Notes: a model not told the origin generated them from the letters alone. A DNA stretch of 64,000 nucleotides from Sporosarcina ureae (GCF_002101375.1 NZ_CP015207.1:2558001-2622000); one strand, 5' to 3'; positions 18,193-27,184 are shown, numbered from the stretch's first letter. Translations and numbers: made by a program.

Positions 18193-18236
18193 AACGGTAC
18201 CAGGTCCCCACACAACTTCTAAACTATTCAGACAAC
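18193..18236 (+). repeat. dispersed RAYT-type repeat, copy B
   Basis: Near-identical to the copy at 8545-8588, with the same AACGGTACCAGGTCCCCAC start and ACTATTCAGACAA end. It lies between the permease stop and a terminator, beside the RAYT gene. Its orientation is opposite to the tandem array on the other side of that gene. Confidence 0.8.
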
Positions 18237-18249
18237 TCAGCGTATCGCG

Positions 18250-18288
18250 CCAAAAGACTTCTAATCCAGTACATTAGAAGTCTTTTGG
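18250..18288. terminator. bidirectional terminator between GntP permease and RAYT
   Basis: CCAAAAGACTTCTAAT and ATTAGAAGTCTTTTGG form a perfect 16-bp stem around a 7-nt loop. It serves the permease on the plus strand and the transposase on the minus strand. Confidence 0.8.
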
Positions 18289-18306
18289 TATTTCATTATA
18301 TTGAGA

Positions 18307-18912
18307 TTAAGGGAACGCTTCTAGAATGTCCTTACTTTTCTGGCGGTTCAAAATATCCTCTATGTCCATCAAACAATAATGCACGTAGGCTTCTGTAGTT
18401 TTCTCGAATGGTTGAGGTAGGCAGTGTGGGAGTTTTGATGTATCTAGATACGGATAAGGTGACGGTGCAGAAGAGTGATAGTAGGGGAATGTGCTGAATG
18501 GATAATCAGCCAAATGCTTGACCAAAGGTGTTTTTGTTGTGATCGGATTGCGGTGAATATAGCGGCTTACAGCGAGCATTGCGTATGGAGATTTTACTTC
18601 TTTAGAATAATATCGGCCCTGATAAAGTTGTCCAATATATCCATAACGTTTAGAGTAATAATCGCTGTATTTTCGATTGATATGCCGCATGATTTTAGAT
18701 AGGCTGTCTTCAGATTGAAGTAGAATATGATAGTGATTGGTCATGATACAGAACGCGAAAATTGTGAATTGATAATAGATAGATGCATGGCCTATGCATC
18801 GCATCAGATGCCACATATCATCTTCCGTGTTGTAGATGTTCTGTCGGTTATTGCCGCGCATGACGACATGGTAGTTTGCATTCGGCCTCCAATTCCGTTT
18901 ACGTCTTGCCAT
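18307..18912 (-). CDS. REP-associated tyrosine transposase (RAYT, Y1/IS200-like)
   Basis: 201 aa. The N-terminus, MARRKRNWRPNANYHVVMRG, is typical of Y1_Tnp REP-associated proteins. The HUH metal-binding motif is MTNHYHILL (about residues 58-66). The catalytic tyrosine region is RKYSDYYSKRYGYIGQLYQGRYYS, followed by a conserved RYIHRNP. Such proteins are single-copy, domesticated relatives of IS200/IS605 transposases that act on short repeats in the host genome rather than moving themselves. Here repeats of one family flank the gene in inverted orientation, which supports a functional link. No TnpB accessory gene is present. It appears intact. Confidence 0.9.
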   Translation of the reverse strand: MARRKRNWRPNANYHVVMRGNNRQNIYNTEDDMWHLMRCIGHASIYYQFTIFAFCIMTNHYHILLQSEDSLSKIMRHINRKYSDYYSKRYGYIGQLYQGRYYSKEVKSPYAMLAVSRYIHRNPITTKTPLVKHLADYPFSTFPYYHSSAPSPYPYLDTSKLPHCLPQPFEKTTEAYVHYCLMDIEDILNRQKSKDILEAFP

Positions 18913-19084
18913 TAACCTCTCCTCCTATTATTTTGTGAATATATTGAGTATAGTGGAGAAGTTTTATTTTGGTCAAAAGAGTGAAATTGAATTTTGGAAA
19001 ATGGAAAGTGCGTACGAATAACGTTATAGGTTTGAAGAATTGAATTTTTGCAGCTGTTACAGTAGAAGAATTTAATTCCTGAAT

Positions 19085-19698
19085 GAATTGAGTTCGAATT
19101 GTGTGAGGACCTGGTACTGTGTCGGTGTCACAGCCGAATTGTGTTCGAATTGTGTGAGGACCTGGTACTGTATCGTATCACAGCCAAATTGAGTTCGAAT
19201 TGTGTGAGGACCTGGTACTGTGTCGTATCGCAGCCGAATTGTGTTCGAATTGTGTGTGTACCTGGTACCGTATCGTATCACAGCCGAATTGTGTTCGAAT
19301 TGTGTGAGGACCTGGTACTGTATCGTATCACAGCCAATTTGTGTTCGAATTGTGTGTGTACCTGGTACTGTGTCGTATCACAGCCGAATTGTGTTCGAAT
19401 TGTGTGAGGACCTGGTACTGTGTCGTATCACAGCCGAATTGTGTTCGGATTGTGTGAGGACCTGGTACCGTATCGTATCACAGCTGAATTGTGTTCGAAT
19501 TGTGTGAGGACCTGGTACTGTGTCGGTATCACAGCCGAATTGTGTTCGAATTGTGTGAGGACCTGGTACCGTATCGTATCACAGCCAAATTGAGTTCGAA
19601 TTGTGTGAGGACCTGGTACTGTGTCGTATCACAGCCGAATTGTGTTCGAATTGTGTGTGTACCTGGTACCGTATCGTAGAACCTGGCACCGTATCGAA
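19085..19698. repeat. tandem array of a 50-bp unit, about 12.5 copies, RAYT-associated
   Basis: The core CCTGGTAC starts at 19110, 19161, 19211, 19261, 19311, 19361, 19411, 19461, 19511, 19562, 19612 and 19662, with a truncated copy at 19682. The period is 50 bp, or 51 where one extra G occurs (GTCGGT). Each unit contains CCTGGTAC(T/C)GT, CGTATCACAGCC and a doubled GAATTGTGT separated by TC. Units vary mainly at GAGGA or GTGTA and at CTGTGTC or CCGTATC. Direct abutment without spacers excludes CRISPR. Reading frames across it are by-products of the repeat. Confidence 0.95.
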
Positions 19699-19704
19699 TG
19701 AATC

Positions 19705-19754
19705 AAAAAGCTGCTACGAGACGACCATATCATACGGTCGACTCGCAGCAGCTT
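19705..19754 (-). terminator. terminator downstream of dapA
   Basis: AAGCTGCTACGAG/CTCGCAGCAGCTT forms the base and CGACCATA/TATGATATGGTCG-type pairing the apex. On the minus strand it ends in TTTTT. It lies about 20 nt beyond the dapA stop. Confidence 0.75.
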
Positions 19755-19775
19755 AAGGTGGTTTCTATATATGGA

Positions 19776-20669
19776 TCAAAGGCTGATTGCGGATTGGTTT
19801 CGAAGCGCTAGAAGGTCTTTTAACGATTCTACTTGTTCGTCAGGCAACGCAATCATCGGTAAACGAACGCCACCAACCGGTACGCCCGTCAAGTTCAGCG
19901 CGGCTTTTGTAGGAGAAGGGTTCGGTGCAGCGAACATCGCTTGCATGATCGGCAATAGGCCACGATAAATGGTAGCAGCTTGCTTGGTATTGCCGGTCTT
20001 GAAGTGGCGCACCATTTCTTGCATTTCATTTCCTATAATATGAGCAGAAACCGACACAATGCCTGTGCCGCCAATAGCGAGTACAGGAAGTGTAGACGCA
20101 TCATCACCTGTGTAGACAAAGAAGTCATCTCCGGTATGTTCAATGATCGCTGCAACAGCTTCTAGATCACCACTTGCTTCTTTGACAGAAGTAATATTCG
20201 ATACGTTGTTAGCCAATCGGATAATCGTTTCGGGCAACATATTCACGGCACTACGTCCTGGGATGTTATACAGCATGACCGGTAATGTAGTCGTTTGTGC
20301 AATCGTCTTGAAGTGCTGGTACAATCCTTCTTGACAAGGCTTATTATAATACGGGACGACAAGCATAATTCCGTCGACGCCAGCTTCTTCTGCTTGGATC
20401 GTCAAGTCGATGGATTCTCTTGTACTGTTTGTTCCTGTACCTGCAATAACTGGTGCGCGACCAGCCACGGTTTGCACAGTGAATTTGAATAGTTCTACTT
20501 TCTCTTGTGCAGTAAGAGTAGGTGATTCTCCTGTCGTACCTGCGACAACTAGTGCGTCTGTTCCATTGGCTAGTAAGTGATTGATTAAGTTTTGTGTTGC
20601 TGGGTAATCGATGTCTCCTCTTTCATCAAACGGAGTAACCATCGCTGTCATAATTGATCCGAAATTCAT
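19776..20669 (-). CDS. dapA: 4-hydroxy-tetrahydrodipicolinate synthase
   Basis: 297 aa. It condenses pyruvate with aspartate semialdehyde, the first committed step to diaminopimelate, dipicolinate and lysine. Visible are VVAGTTGESPTLT, the catalytic tyrosine in MLYNIPGRS and the Schiff-base lysine in SVKEASGD. GGAG favours the ATG at 20669 over the one 4 codons upstream. It is monocistronic and preceded by a lysine riboswitch with a terminator, so repression by lysine is expected. In a spore-former this enzyme also feeds dipicolinate synthesis. Confidence 0.96.
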   Translation of the reverse strand: MNFGSIMTAMVTPFDERGDIDYPATQNLINHLLANGTDALVVAGTTGESPTLTAQEKVELFKFTVQTVAGRAPVIAGTGTNSTRESIDLTIQAEEAGVDGIMLVVPYYNKPCQEGLYQHFKTIAQTTTLPVMLYNIPGRSAVNMLPETIIRLANNVSNITSVKEASGDLEAVAAIIEHTGDDFFVYTGDDASTLPVLAIGGTGIVSVSAHIIGNEMQEMVRHFKTGNTKQAATIYRGLLPIMQAMFAAPNPSPTKAALNLTGVPVGGVRLPMIALPDEQVESLKDLLALRNQSAISL

Positions 20670-20730
20670 TATTCTCCACATCCTATCATTTTATTAAAAA
20701 ACATAGAGGTGGGGGCGGTACGTAATTGAA

Positions 20731-20764
20731 CGCAAAAAGCAACAACGAGGGCTCGCTGTTGCGT
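20731..20764 (-). terminator. riboswitch-controlled terminator before dapA
   Basis: On the minus strand GCAACAGCGAG pairs with CTCGTTGTTGC and is followed by TTTTT. It lies between the lysine aptamer and the dapA start, as expected for a transcriptional OFF switch. Confidence 0.85.
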
Positions 20765-20789
20765 TGAAATAATGAATTATTTCTTTGCA

Positions 20790-20962
20790 CGAGATAGCCC
20801 ACCATATAGTTTCCTATATGACAATCCTGCACTTGTTCAGTCCAGAATCAGCTTGGAGATCATGAGTGTCTCGCCGCTTCGGCAAATTCCCCTTTCCACA
20901 ATCTTCACAGAACCTCATGATTCTCTGATTGTGTACTAATGGTTTTTGCGCCTCTATCCTTA
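20790..20962 (-). ncRNA. lysine riboswitch (L box)
   Basis: Read on the minus strand, it begins GATAGAGGCGC, has the conserved core GGAAAGGGGAATTTGCCGAAG (visible between about 20873 and 20895) and closes with GGGCTATC, which pairs with the opening GATAG. These are L-box hallmarks. It lies upstream of dapA with a terminator between them. Confidence 0.92.
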
Positions 20963-21252
20963 CTCCGAAATTATCGAAATAAGTGAAAGTTTAATTAATC
21001 CCTACTCTACTTGTTATCTGAAGAAATAGCAACCTTAACATTTCTAGATGAATGTTCTGTCTATCGATGCCACTTCGTGCAACAATGGGTCAACAAGTGT
21101 ACGAAAGTCGCCTCATTCCTTCGACAATTCACTGCCCAGTATTGTGTTAGCCTCCAAAAAGTGCTATCTTATCAGTATAATAGCCTAAGGGTAAACTGGG
21201 CTTTTCTTGCTTGATTTATGCATTACATAAGTTTTCTGAAAAGGGGAATTCG

Positions 21253-21843
21253 ATGAGTACTATACATGAGTCCGCGAATAACAGGCCGGAAGAGTTACAG
21301 CGCATATTGGATAAAGAATTATTACAGTTGGAGAAAATTACGATTGAAGATTTCGAAGTAGATCCTATCGAGAAGCCCGTCACACAAGAAGATTTAAAGC
21401 AATTTCAGCAATTTACATCGACGAGTTTTCGCTCCCTAGAAGAATTGTTGGAGAGCAATCAAGCCGTCTTGCCCGTTGATGAGGCCATCACGCGTTTGCA
21501 AGATGAAGCATTGCAAGACCGCGTCCAAATGGCAAAACGCGCGGTGCAAATCTTTAGTTTATTTGAAGACGTGCGTCAAACGGTTGATCCTGCATCTGTC
21601 GATTTACTTGCACAATTGGATGCCGTGATGGATCAAGCGCAGCTCTTACTTGAAGAAATCGGTATAACAGAGTTACCGGTGTACGATGAGTATTTCGATG
21701 AAAGCTATATGGAAGCGGTTGGCACTATACCCGAAGAAGAAGCACAAGGGATCGAGCGTTTTAAAGTGGCGGCTGTATTCCGCAGAGCCTTTTCAATAGA
21801 AGGTCAAGTCATTCAAGATGCACTAGTGAAAACGGTTTCGTAA
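21253..21843 (+). CDS. GrpE-like nucleotide exchange factor (orphan)
   Basis: 196 aa and acidic. The N-terminal and central parts are helical and the C-terminus resembles the GrpE beta head: YDEYFDESYMEAVGTIP, then ERFKVAAVFRRAF and GQVIQDALVKTVS. GrpE proteins release ADP from DnaK/Hsp70. This is not the housekeeping grpE context (hrcA-grpE-dnaK-dnaJ). No Hsp70 gene is adjacent: a 22-codon reading frame and a TPR protein follow. AAAAGGGG precedes the ATG at 21253, preferred over the upstream in-frame ATG at 21211. The assignment rests on the C-terminal pattern and is moderate. Confidence 0.6.
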   Translation: MSTIHESANNRPEELQRILDKELLQLEKITIEDFEVDPIEKPVTQEDLKQFQQFTSTSFRSLEELLESNQAVLPVDEAITRLQDEALQDRVQMAKRAVQIFSLFEDVRQTVDPASVDLLAQLDAVMDQAQLLLEEIGITELPVYDEYFDESYMEAVGTIPEEEAQGIERFKVAAVFRRAFSIEGQVIQDALVKTVS

Positions 21844-21857
21844 AAGGGGGAACGTTT

Positions 21858-21923
21858 ATGACGAGCATAACAATTGATCAATGGGTGAGTCACTACGTAC
21901 GCCCGTTTAGTAGGTGGAGGTGA
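21858..21923 (+). CDS. 22-codon small reading frame, leader peptide or remnant
   Basis: An ATG preceded by AAAAGGGGG opens a reading frame for MTSITIDQWVSHYVRPFSRWR-like residues and ends 4 nt before the TPR gene start, with GGTGGAGG of the next ribosome site inside it. It may couple translation of the two genes, or be what is left of a deleted gene between them. No family is recognisable. Confidence 0.35.
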   Translation: MTSITIDQWVSHYVRPFSRWR

Positions 21924-21927
21924 TTCA

Positions 21928-23148
21928 ATGAGTTCATTTACTAACGTTCCTATGCTAATTCAGCAAATGCAACAAGAGATACGACAGAAACGTTACACGA
22001 TGGCACTTGATACGATACGGGAATTGGAAAAGTTGAATGTTAGCCGCAAGCAGATTCTGTGGCATAAAGCGTTGCTTGAGAGTAAGGTCGGAAATTTGCA
22101 TGTGGCATTAGCTTACCTGAAGGAACTAGATAGCGACGAGTCACATGCCATTAAATTGAAGCAAACGATTACCGACAATTGGGACACGTATACGCAGGTC
22201 ATCGATGAATACAACCATGCAGTGTCGGAAATTCAGCTAGGATTTGGTGAAAACGCACTACATATTATTGATCACGCGATTCAACTGGCAGGAAAACTGC
22301 CCGTCCCGATTGAATTATATCGTATGAAAACGGTCTTGTTGGCGCGTTATGAAAGCGGTACTTTATCTCGTTATACGGCGGGGCTACCTTTGTATGTACT
22401 CGACGATCCGACTATCAAACGTGCTGTGGCGGCAGAACCTCCACGTCCAGATATCGCACGACCGGTTCCTAAGCCTAGGCGCAAACGTAAGCTGAAAAAA
22501 GAGGCGGTAGTACTATTCGCTAGTATTGCGACCGTGCTGTTAGTATTTTTCGTCTGGTTACTAGCGAATCTACTGACACAGCCTGAAACCGCTACGGAGG
22601 CACCCACTACAGCACCGGTGAAAAAACCGGCTATTACGGAGACTGTGTCTAAGAAAGAAGAGCCGGTTGAAAAAAGAGTAGAAGAGGTAGAGCCAAAAGA
22701 AGAAACAGAGCTTGCATTCGTTTCAAATGAAGCAGCAAATATGTATTATAATGAAGGCTATAGGCAATTCGTAAAGGAAGACTTCCCAGCAGCTGTTGTG
22801 TATTTTGAATACGCTGTGCGCACGGAAGAAAGTGATTACTTCACGGACGATGCATCGTACTTCCTAGCTTCGAGTTATTTACGCGAGCAGAAGTATGAAG
22901 ATGTCGTGGAGGTCGCGAAAGCATTCCGTAAAGAACAAGATGTGAATTATATGGAATCACCTTACCGAGAAGGGATTCGTCTTCAGGAGAGCCGTGCTTT
23001 GTGGCAGCTCGGTGAAGAGGCACAAGCGGTTTCGATTTTGGACGAATTGATCAACAAGCCCGATGAAGACTGGGTGACGTATGAAGCAAGGGCTATGAAG
23101 AAGTTTGTAGTAGAAGGCGAGAGTGGGGATGACGAAGAAGCTAGCTGA
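21928..23148 (+). CDS. TPR-repeat membrane-anchored protein
   Basis: 406 aa. The N-terminal 190 residues are helical with TPR-like character (ALDTIRELEKLN, ALAYLKEL). A very basic stretch (PKPRRKRKLKKE) precedes a single membrane segment (about residues 193-216, VVLFASIATVLLVFFVWLLANLL). A linker rich in Pro, Thr, Glu and Lys follows, then an extracytoplasmic TPR domain (YYNEGYRQFVKEDFPAAVVYFEYAV). GTGGAGG precedes the ATG. Probably co-transcribed with the GrpE-like gene, so a scaffold in a chaperone-related membrane complex is possible, but the function is not known. Confidence 0.7.
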   Translation: MSSFTNVPMLIQQMQQEIRQKRYTMALDTIRELEKLNVSRKQILWHKALLESKVGNLHVALAYLKELDSDESHAIKLKQTITDNWDTYTQVIDEYNHAVSEIQLGFGENALHIIDHAIQLAGKLPVPIELYRMKTVLLARYESGTLSRYTAGLPLYVLDDPTIKRAVAAEPPRPDIARPVPKPRRKRKLKKEAVVLFASIATVLLVFFVWLLANLLTQPETATEAPTTAPVKKPAITETVSKKEEPVEKRVEEVEPKEETELAFVSNEAANMYYNEGYRQFVKEDFPAAVVYFEYAVRTEESDYFTDDASYFLASSYLREQKYEDVVEVAKAFRKEQDVNYMESPYREGIRLQESRALWQLGEEAQAVSILDELINKPDEDWVTYEARAMKKFVVEGESGDDEEAS

Positions 23149-23174
23149 GTTAGCTTGTGACCGCGCTACTCCAA

Positions 23175-23223
23175 AAAAACTGGAGCAATCCACGAAGTCA
23201 GCTGACTTCGCGGGTTGCTCCTT
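23175..23223. terminator. bidirectional terminator between convergent genes
   Basis: AAAACTGGAGCAA and TTGCTCC, with an inner stem GAAGTCAG/CTGACTTC, separate the TPR gene on the plus strand from the TcaA-like gene on the minus strand. A-rich and T-rich flanks fit both directions. Confidence 0.7.
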
Positions 23224-23226
23224 CTT

Positions 23227-24300
23227 TCATTCTTGTGATTTAATCAACTCAATATTATGCTTCTCCCACTCGGTCATTTTTCCATCGAAGGATGGATTCG
23301 GTTCGTACCAAGACTGTGAGCCAAAGTAGTTCTGCAGTTCTTTTGATTTGAATACATAGCCGTGCCGTGCATAGATTTCATTGCGCGCTAAACGTAAATC
23401 ATCTTTTGACAGTCCTTTTAAATCGGAAGTATCGAGGAAGACATCACCGCTGTACGAGATGATGAAATGGTCGTTTGAACCACCAGCTGGTCCTTCTTTA
23501 ATCACTTCTTTGACAATTACCGTTTCGACAGGTTCTTCTTTTACGACGTCGTTTTGCACGACTGGCAAATCGTTGTCGGTTTCCGTATTGGTTGCGATCG
23601 CCAATTCTTTGATCGAATCAAAAGCGAGATGAACCGATTGCTTCGCTCCGAATACGTTTGCTTGAATTTCTTCGCGCACGCTTTCATCATTCAAAGTGGT
23701 CGTCATTTTGATTGGATATATCCCTGCCATATACGGGCCAAATTCTGCTTGTTCTTTACTTTTTTTGATATAGCCCATCTCTGTGTCATGAATTGACAGG
23801 ACGGTTTCCTCCCCGATAGATTTCACTTTGAGAATATAGCCCGTCGGATTGATCGTATAGCGCGGGAAGAGGCCGAATCGTTTTCCTGTTATGCGCATGG
23901 AGAACATGCCTTCGTCGGTCTTTTCTTTTAAATTAGTTTCTACTACTTGAACGATAGAAGGGTTTTTTTCCACCAATGTAAGCAATGCTCCAATACTTTC
24001 TGCGTTGATTGAAATACGACTATCTTTCGGCACAATCAATTCATGCAAAGCATCATGATCCTGCTCGATCAGCGCTGAAATAAAGTGCTCAGTTGTTGCC
24101 TTACGACCGTATTTGGTTTCCATAGCGTAATAGCTTGTAATCGCGACTAGCACAATAGCTAGTAATAAAACCGGGTACACTGGTGTTTTCAGTAACGACC
24201 GTTTTTTATTGGAATAGCGTGATGCCAGAAATGCTTTGCAGTGTGTACAGTACTCTTGCTGTTTTCTATTCATTTCATTACATATCGGACATTTTTTCAT
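23227..24300 (-). CDS. zinc-ribbon membrane protein with C-terminal YARHG domain (TcaA/YvbJ-like)
   Basis: 357 aa. N-terminal zinc ribbon with CPIC and CTHC, a membrane segment at about residues 40-58 (VYPVLLLAIVLVAITSYYA), a large extracytoplasmic region, and a C-terminal YARHG domain (LARNEIYARHGYVFKS through WYEPNPSFDG). The layout matches TcaA/YvbJ proteins, which are linked to cell-wall stress and glycopeptide sensitivity in Staphylococcus; the role here is inferred only from architecture. The ATG has GTAGGAG upstream. It is monocistronic and convergent with the TPR gene. Confidence 0.82.
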   Translation of the reverse strand: MKKCPICNEMNRKQQEYCTHCKAFLASRYSNKKRSLLKTPVYPVLLLAIVLVAITSYYAMETKYGRKATTEHFISALIEQDHDALHELIVPKDSRISINAESIGALLTLVEKNPSIVQVVETNLKEKTDEGMFSMRITGKRFGLFPRYTINPTGYILKVKSIGEETVLSIHDTEMGYIKKSKEQAEFGPYMAGIYPIKMTTTLNDESVREEIQANVFGAKQSVHLAFDSIKELAIATNTETDNDLPVVQNDVVKEEPVETVIVKEVIKEGPAGGSNDHFIISYSGDVFLDTSDLKGLSKDDLRLARNEIYARHGYVFKSKELQNYFGSQSWYEPNPSFDGKMTEWEKHNIELIKSQE

Positions 24301-24585
24301 ATAAATTCTCCTACTTCATGCTATGGCTCTCTCTTTTAAAATGAGTATAGATACCAATGTAGTCAAGATTATACTATGACTGACGGGATTATTCTAGACG
24401 TAAGGCAGGTAGTTGCATAAAGGAAGTAGGGCGTAGAGTATTTAGGAAAGTGGGTTTCTCAAAATATCTCAGGTAAAGTAGTCCTATCTAACGTATAGGA
24501 TGTATGAAGATGGTAAATGGTGAGTTATAATGGTTTAAAAGAATCCCATATTGCTAAAGTGTGACAGGGAAGAAAAGAGGGTCGA

Positions 24586-26076
24586 ATGAAAAGGCAGCAT
24601 CATCTACTTTTGATTATATGCATTGGATGGATGGCGGTATTTGGTTTACAAGAAATAGTCAGTGCGGAAGTGATTTCAAATGAGTTACTGGTAGAGTATG
24701 AAAATAATCGCCAAACGTTTTCTATAGACGAAAACTTATCGGGTGTAGAAAACCGCGAAACTATTACAGACGAAGTGGAGTTATGGAGCTTTACAGATTC
24801 TGCTGAGATGCTTCTGATGAAGGAACAACTTCTCGAAGATCCAAATGTTTTACATATTGAACCGAATTATGAGCGCTCTTCACATGTCGTATTCAACGAT
24901 CCTCTTCTTGTGAAGCAGTGGTGGATTCCAAAACTAAAGCCGCAGTTGATGTGGTCTAGAGTGCAAGAGCAAAAGAAAAATACCGTCGTAGCCGTCATTG
25001 ATTCTGGTATTGATCTATATCATGAAGATTTACAAGGGCGAATACAGCCAGGCGGTTATAATTTTTACGCAGATAATACGAATGTTCAGGACGTCAACGG
25101 CCATGGAACCGCAATCGCAGGCGTCATTGCGGCTAGGGCTGGGAATCATCTAGGGGTAGTGGGAATTACAGGAATATATGATACCAAAGTATTGCCGTTG
25201 AAAGTCTCGCATCTGAACGGGCTCAGTAAAGTGTCAGATAGTATCCAAGCGATTGATTACGCCATCAAGAAACAAGTCGACGTGATCAACATGAGTTACG
25301 GAAGTAGCCAAGCTTCCCAATTGGAGGAAAAAGCGATACAGCGTGCAGTGGAATCGGGTATTACGGTCGTTGCGTCTGCAGGAAACGATGCAATGGAGGG
25401 AAATTCCATCATGTTTCCTGCATCCTACGCTTCTGTAATTTCAGTGGGGGCAACAGAAAGAGATAATCAGCGCGCTTACTTTTCAAACTATAACTCTCAC
25501 GTTAGCTTAGTTGCTCCAGGTGCGGCAGTCTATACAACAACAATTAATAATAGCTATAAGTCAGTCAGTGGAACTTCTTTTTCAGGACCTATGGTAGCAG
25601 GCGCAGCGGCGTTATTGAAATCTATAAAGCCCGAAGCGACGCCCACTGAGATTAGACGGTTACTTGAAACGACCGCGACAGACTTAGGGGCGCCGGGAAA
25701 AGACATTCATTTCGGTGCGGGATTAGTTAATATAGAACGACTTAGCAACGCATTGCTGAATGAATTTAAGGGCGATTTTCCTGAACTGCATGTACAACCA
25801 AATAAGGTATTCAAAATCAAGTTCACTAGTGCATTGCTACTGGAAGAAGACTATGCTCGACATATTTACATTACCCGTTCGCCAAATAGCACAGAACGTA
25901 TCGAAAGTTTTACAGCGAAAGTGGATCCTTTAAATAGTAAGCAATTATTCATTACACCAACTACTGAATGGCCACAAGGGGTTCATTATTTACGTGTGGA
26001 TCAAGGTGCGCAAAATAAGAATGGAGTTGCGATGAAGAAGTCATTTGCTGTGAAGTTTACCGTACTGCCTCACTAA
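24586..26076 (+). CDS. secreted subtilisin-like serine protease (S8) with C-terminal SbsA-type Ig domain
   Basis: 496 aa. Signal peptide (about residues 1-27, hydrophobic LLLIICIGWMAVFGL, cleavage near SAE). An inhibitor-like propeptide covers roughly residues 30-100. The catalytic triad is Asp in VVAVIDSGID, His in NGHGTAIAG and Ser in GTSFSGPMVAGAAAL. A C-terminal domain of about 95 residues (from FPELHVQPNKVFKIKF to the end) has the SbsA/Big_5 pattern found in two other exported proteins of this window. It is monocistronic and followed by a terminator. Likely extracellular or wall-associated. Confidence 0.93.
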   Translation: MKRQHHLLLIICIGWMAVFGLQEIVSAEVISNELLVEYENNRQTFSIDENLSGVENRETITDEVELWSFTDSAEMLLMKEQLLEDPNVLHIEPNYERSSHVVFNDPLLVKQWWIPKLKPQLMWSRVQEQKKNTVVAVIDSGIDLYHEDLQGRIQPGGYNFYADNTNVQDVNGHGTAIAGVIAARAGNHLGVVGITGIYDTKVLPLKVSHLNGLSKVSDSIQAIDYAIKKQVDVINMSYGSSQASQLEEKAIQRAVESGITVVASAGNDAMEGNSIMFPASYASVISVGATERDNQRAYFSNYNSHVSLVAPGAAVYTTTINNSYKSVSGTSFSGPMVAGAAALLKSIKPEATPTEIRRLLETTATDLGAPGKDIHFGAGLVNIERLSNALLNEFKGDFPELHVQPNKVFKIKFTSALLLEEDYARHIYITRSPNSTERIESFTAKVDPLNSKQLFITPTTEWPQGVHYLRVDQGAQNKNGVAMKKSFAVKFTVLPH

Positions 26077-26090
26077 TCGAATATCATCGG

Positions 26091-26136
26091 AAAAGGCTAT
26101 TGCGGTCCGTCATGGAGACTCTCGCAATAGCCTTTT
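26091..26136. terminator. bidirectional terminator
   Basis: AAAAGGCTATTGCG and CGCAATAGCCTTTT form a perfect 14-bp stem between the convergent subtilase and thiY-like genes. Confidence 0.88.
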
Positions 26137-26143
26137 GAGTATT

Positions 26144-27184
26144 TTATTTCGTTAATTTAGAGAACATTTCTCCCGTATTGATATCTAAGATCATCTCATC
26201 CACTTCAGGTTTCGTCTTGATCATTTCCATTTCATGTAGCCAGTCCCGTACTTCTTTCCAAGACGTTTCATCCAGCGTGCCAAATGCTTCACCATCTGTA
26301 TCCATCTTAGGTAATAACACTTGTAAACTTTCCGTTTCGATTGCTTTGTCTAGCGGGAAGTTTGCTTGATCTTGGTTGTTCAGCAAGAGGTCGAGTGCTT
26401 CTTCGGGCTGTTCTACCATAAATTCATAGCCTTTTTGAGCTGCTCGCCAGAAAGCCTGGATGGCGTCTTGTTCTTTATTCCATGTATCATCACTCGTCAA
26501 CAACACGATTTCACTATAATTCGGCACGCCATAGTCTACTGGATTAAAGTAGCGCGTTTTGAATCCTTTCGAGTCCATAACAGGCACTTCGTGGTTAATA
26601 AATGTTCCTGTTACGGCATCGACGCGTTTCGAAACGAGTGAAGATTCCAATTCAAATCCAACATCGATCATATTCACTTTGTCATAATCGCCACCGTCAT
26701 TCGTTACCATCGTTTTAATCAGAGATTCGTTCAGTGGAATTCCAGGATAGCCAACTGTTTTGCCTTCAAGATCTTTAGGTGATTGAATCGAGCTTTCTTC
26801 CAACATGACTGTGTAATTAAGCGGCTCACGTACGATGGAGGCAATCGCTTTAACCGGAATATCTTCATTTGCTTGCGCTAAAATGACGTCCGGTTGGTAA
26901 TACAATCCAAGTGTCACTTTACCAGCTGCGGTCAAGTTCATGGGATCGGTCGGATTGGCAGGGAATTGAATGTCCACTTCCACGTTTTCTTCATTAAAAA
27001 ACCCTTTTTCTTGCGCAACATATATATAGCTATGTACGGCATTCGGATACCAGTCGAGCATAATGCTGACTTTTTTCTTTTCATTGTTCGGTGTCTCTTC
27101 TTGATTGGCAGGGGTTGTATCATTTGTACATCCAGCTAGAAGTAGAAGAAGAAACGTGATGCTAAGGAACAGACGTTTTTTCAT
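26144..27184 (-). CDS. thiY: ABC transporter substrate-binding lipoprotein for thiamine pyrimidine precursor (ThiY-like)
   Basis: 346 aa. A lipoprotein signal ends in LLLLLAGCTNDTTP (lipobox LAGC). The NMT1/THI5-like fold shows VSIMLDWYPNAVHSYIYVAQEKGFF. Family members bind hydroxymethylpyrimidine or formylaminopyrimidine. GGAGG, inside the extended frame, supports the ATG at 27184 rather than 27199. That ATG overlaps the permease stop by 4 nt. Third gene of a TPP-riboswitch operon, which strongly supports thiamine-precursor uptake over taurine or sulfonate uptake by the same superfamily. Confidence 0.9.
   Translation of the reverse strand: MKKRLFLSITFLLLLLAGCTNDTTPANQEETPNNEKKKVSIMLDWYPNAVHSYIYVAQEKGFFNEENVEVDIQFPANPTDPMNLTAAGKVTLGLYYQPDVILAQANEDIPVKAIASIVREPLNYTVMLEESSIQSPKDLEGKTVGYPGIPLNESLIKTMVTNDGGDYDKVNMIDVGFELESSLVSKRVDAVTGTFINHEVPVMDSKGFKTRYFNPVDYGVPNYSEIVLLTSDDTWNKEQDAIQAFWRAAQKGYEFMVEQPEEALDLLLNNQDQANFPLDKAIETESLQVLLPKMDTDGEAFGTLDETSWKEVRDWLHEMEMIKTKPEVDEMILDINTGEMFSKLTK

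Noticed and set aside
19072..19679. Several reading frames of 60-100 codons across the 50-bp tandem array
   Set aside because: All are repeats of the same short peptide in different frames, without ribosome sites, and the 1-bp length variants shift the frame. They are by-products of the tandem repeat.
19085..19698. CRISPR array
   Set aside because: Units abut directly with no unique spacers, and no cas genes are nearby.
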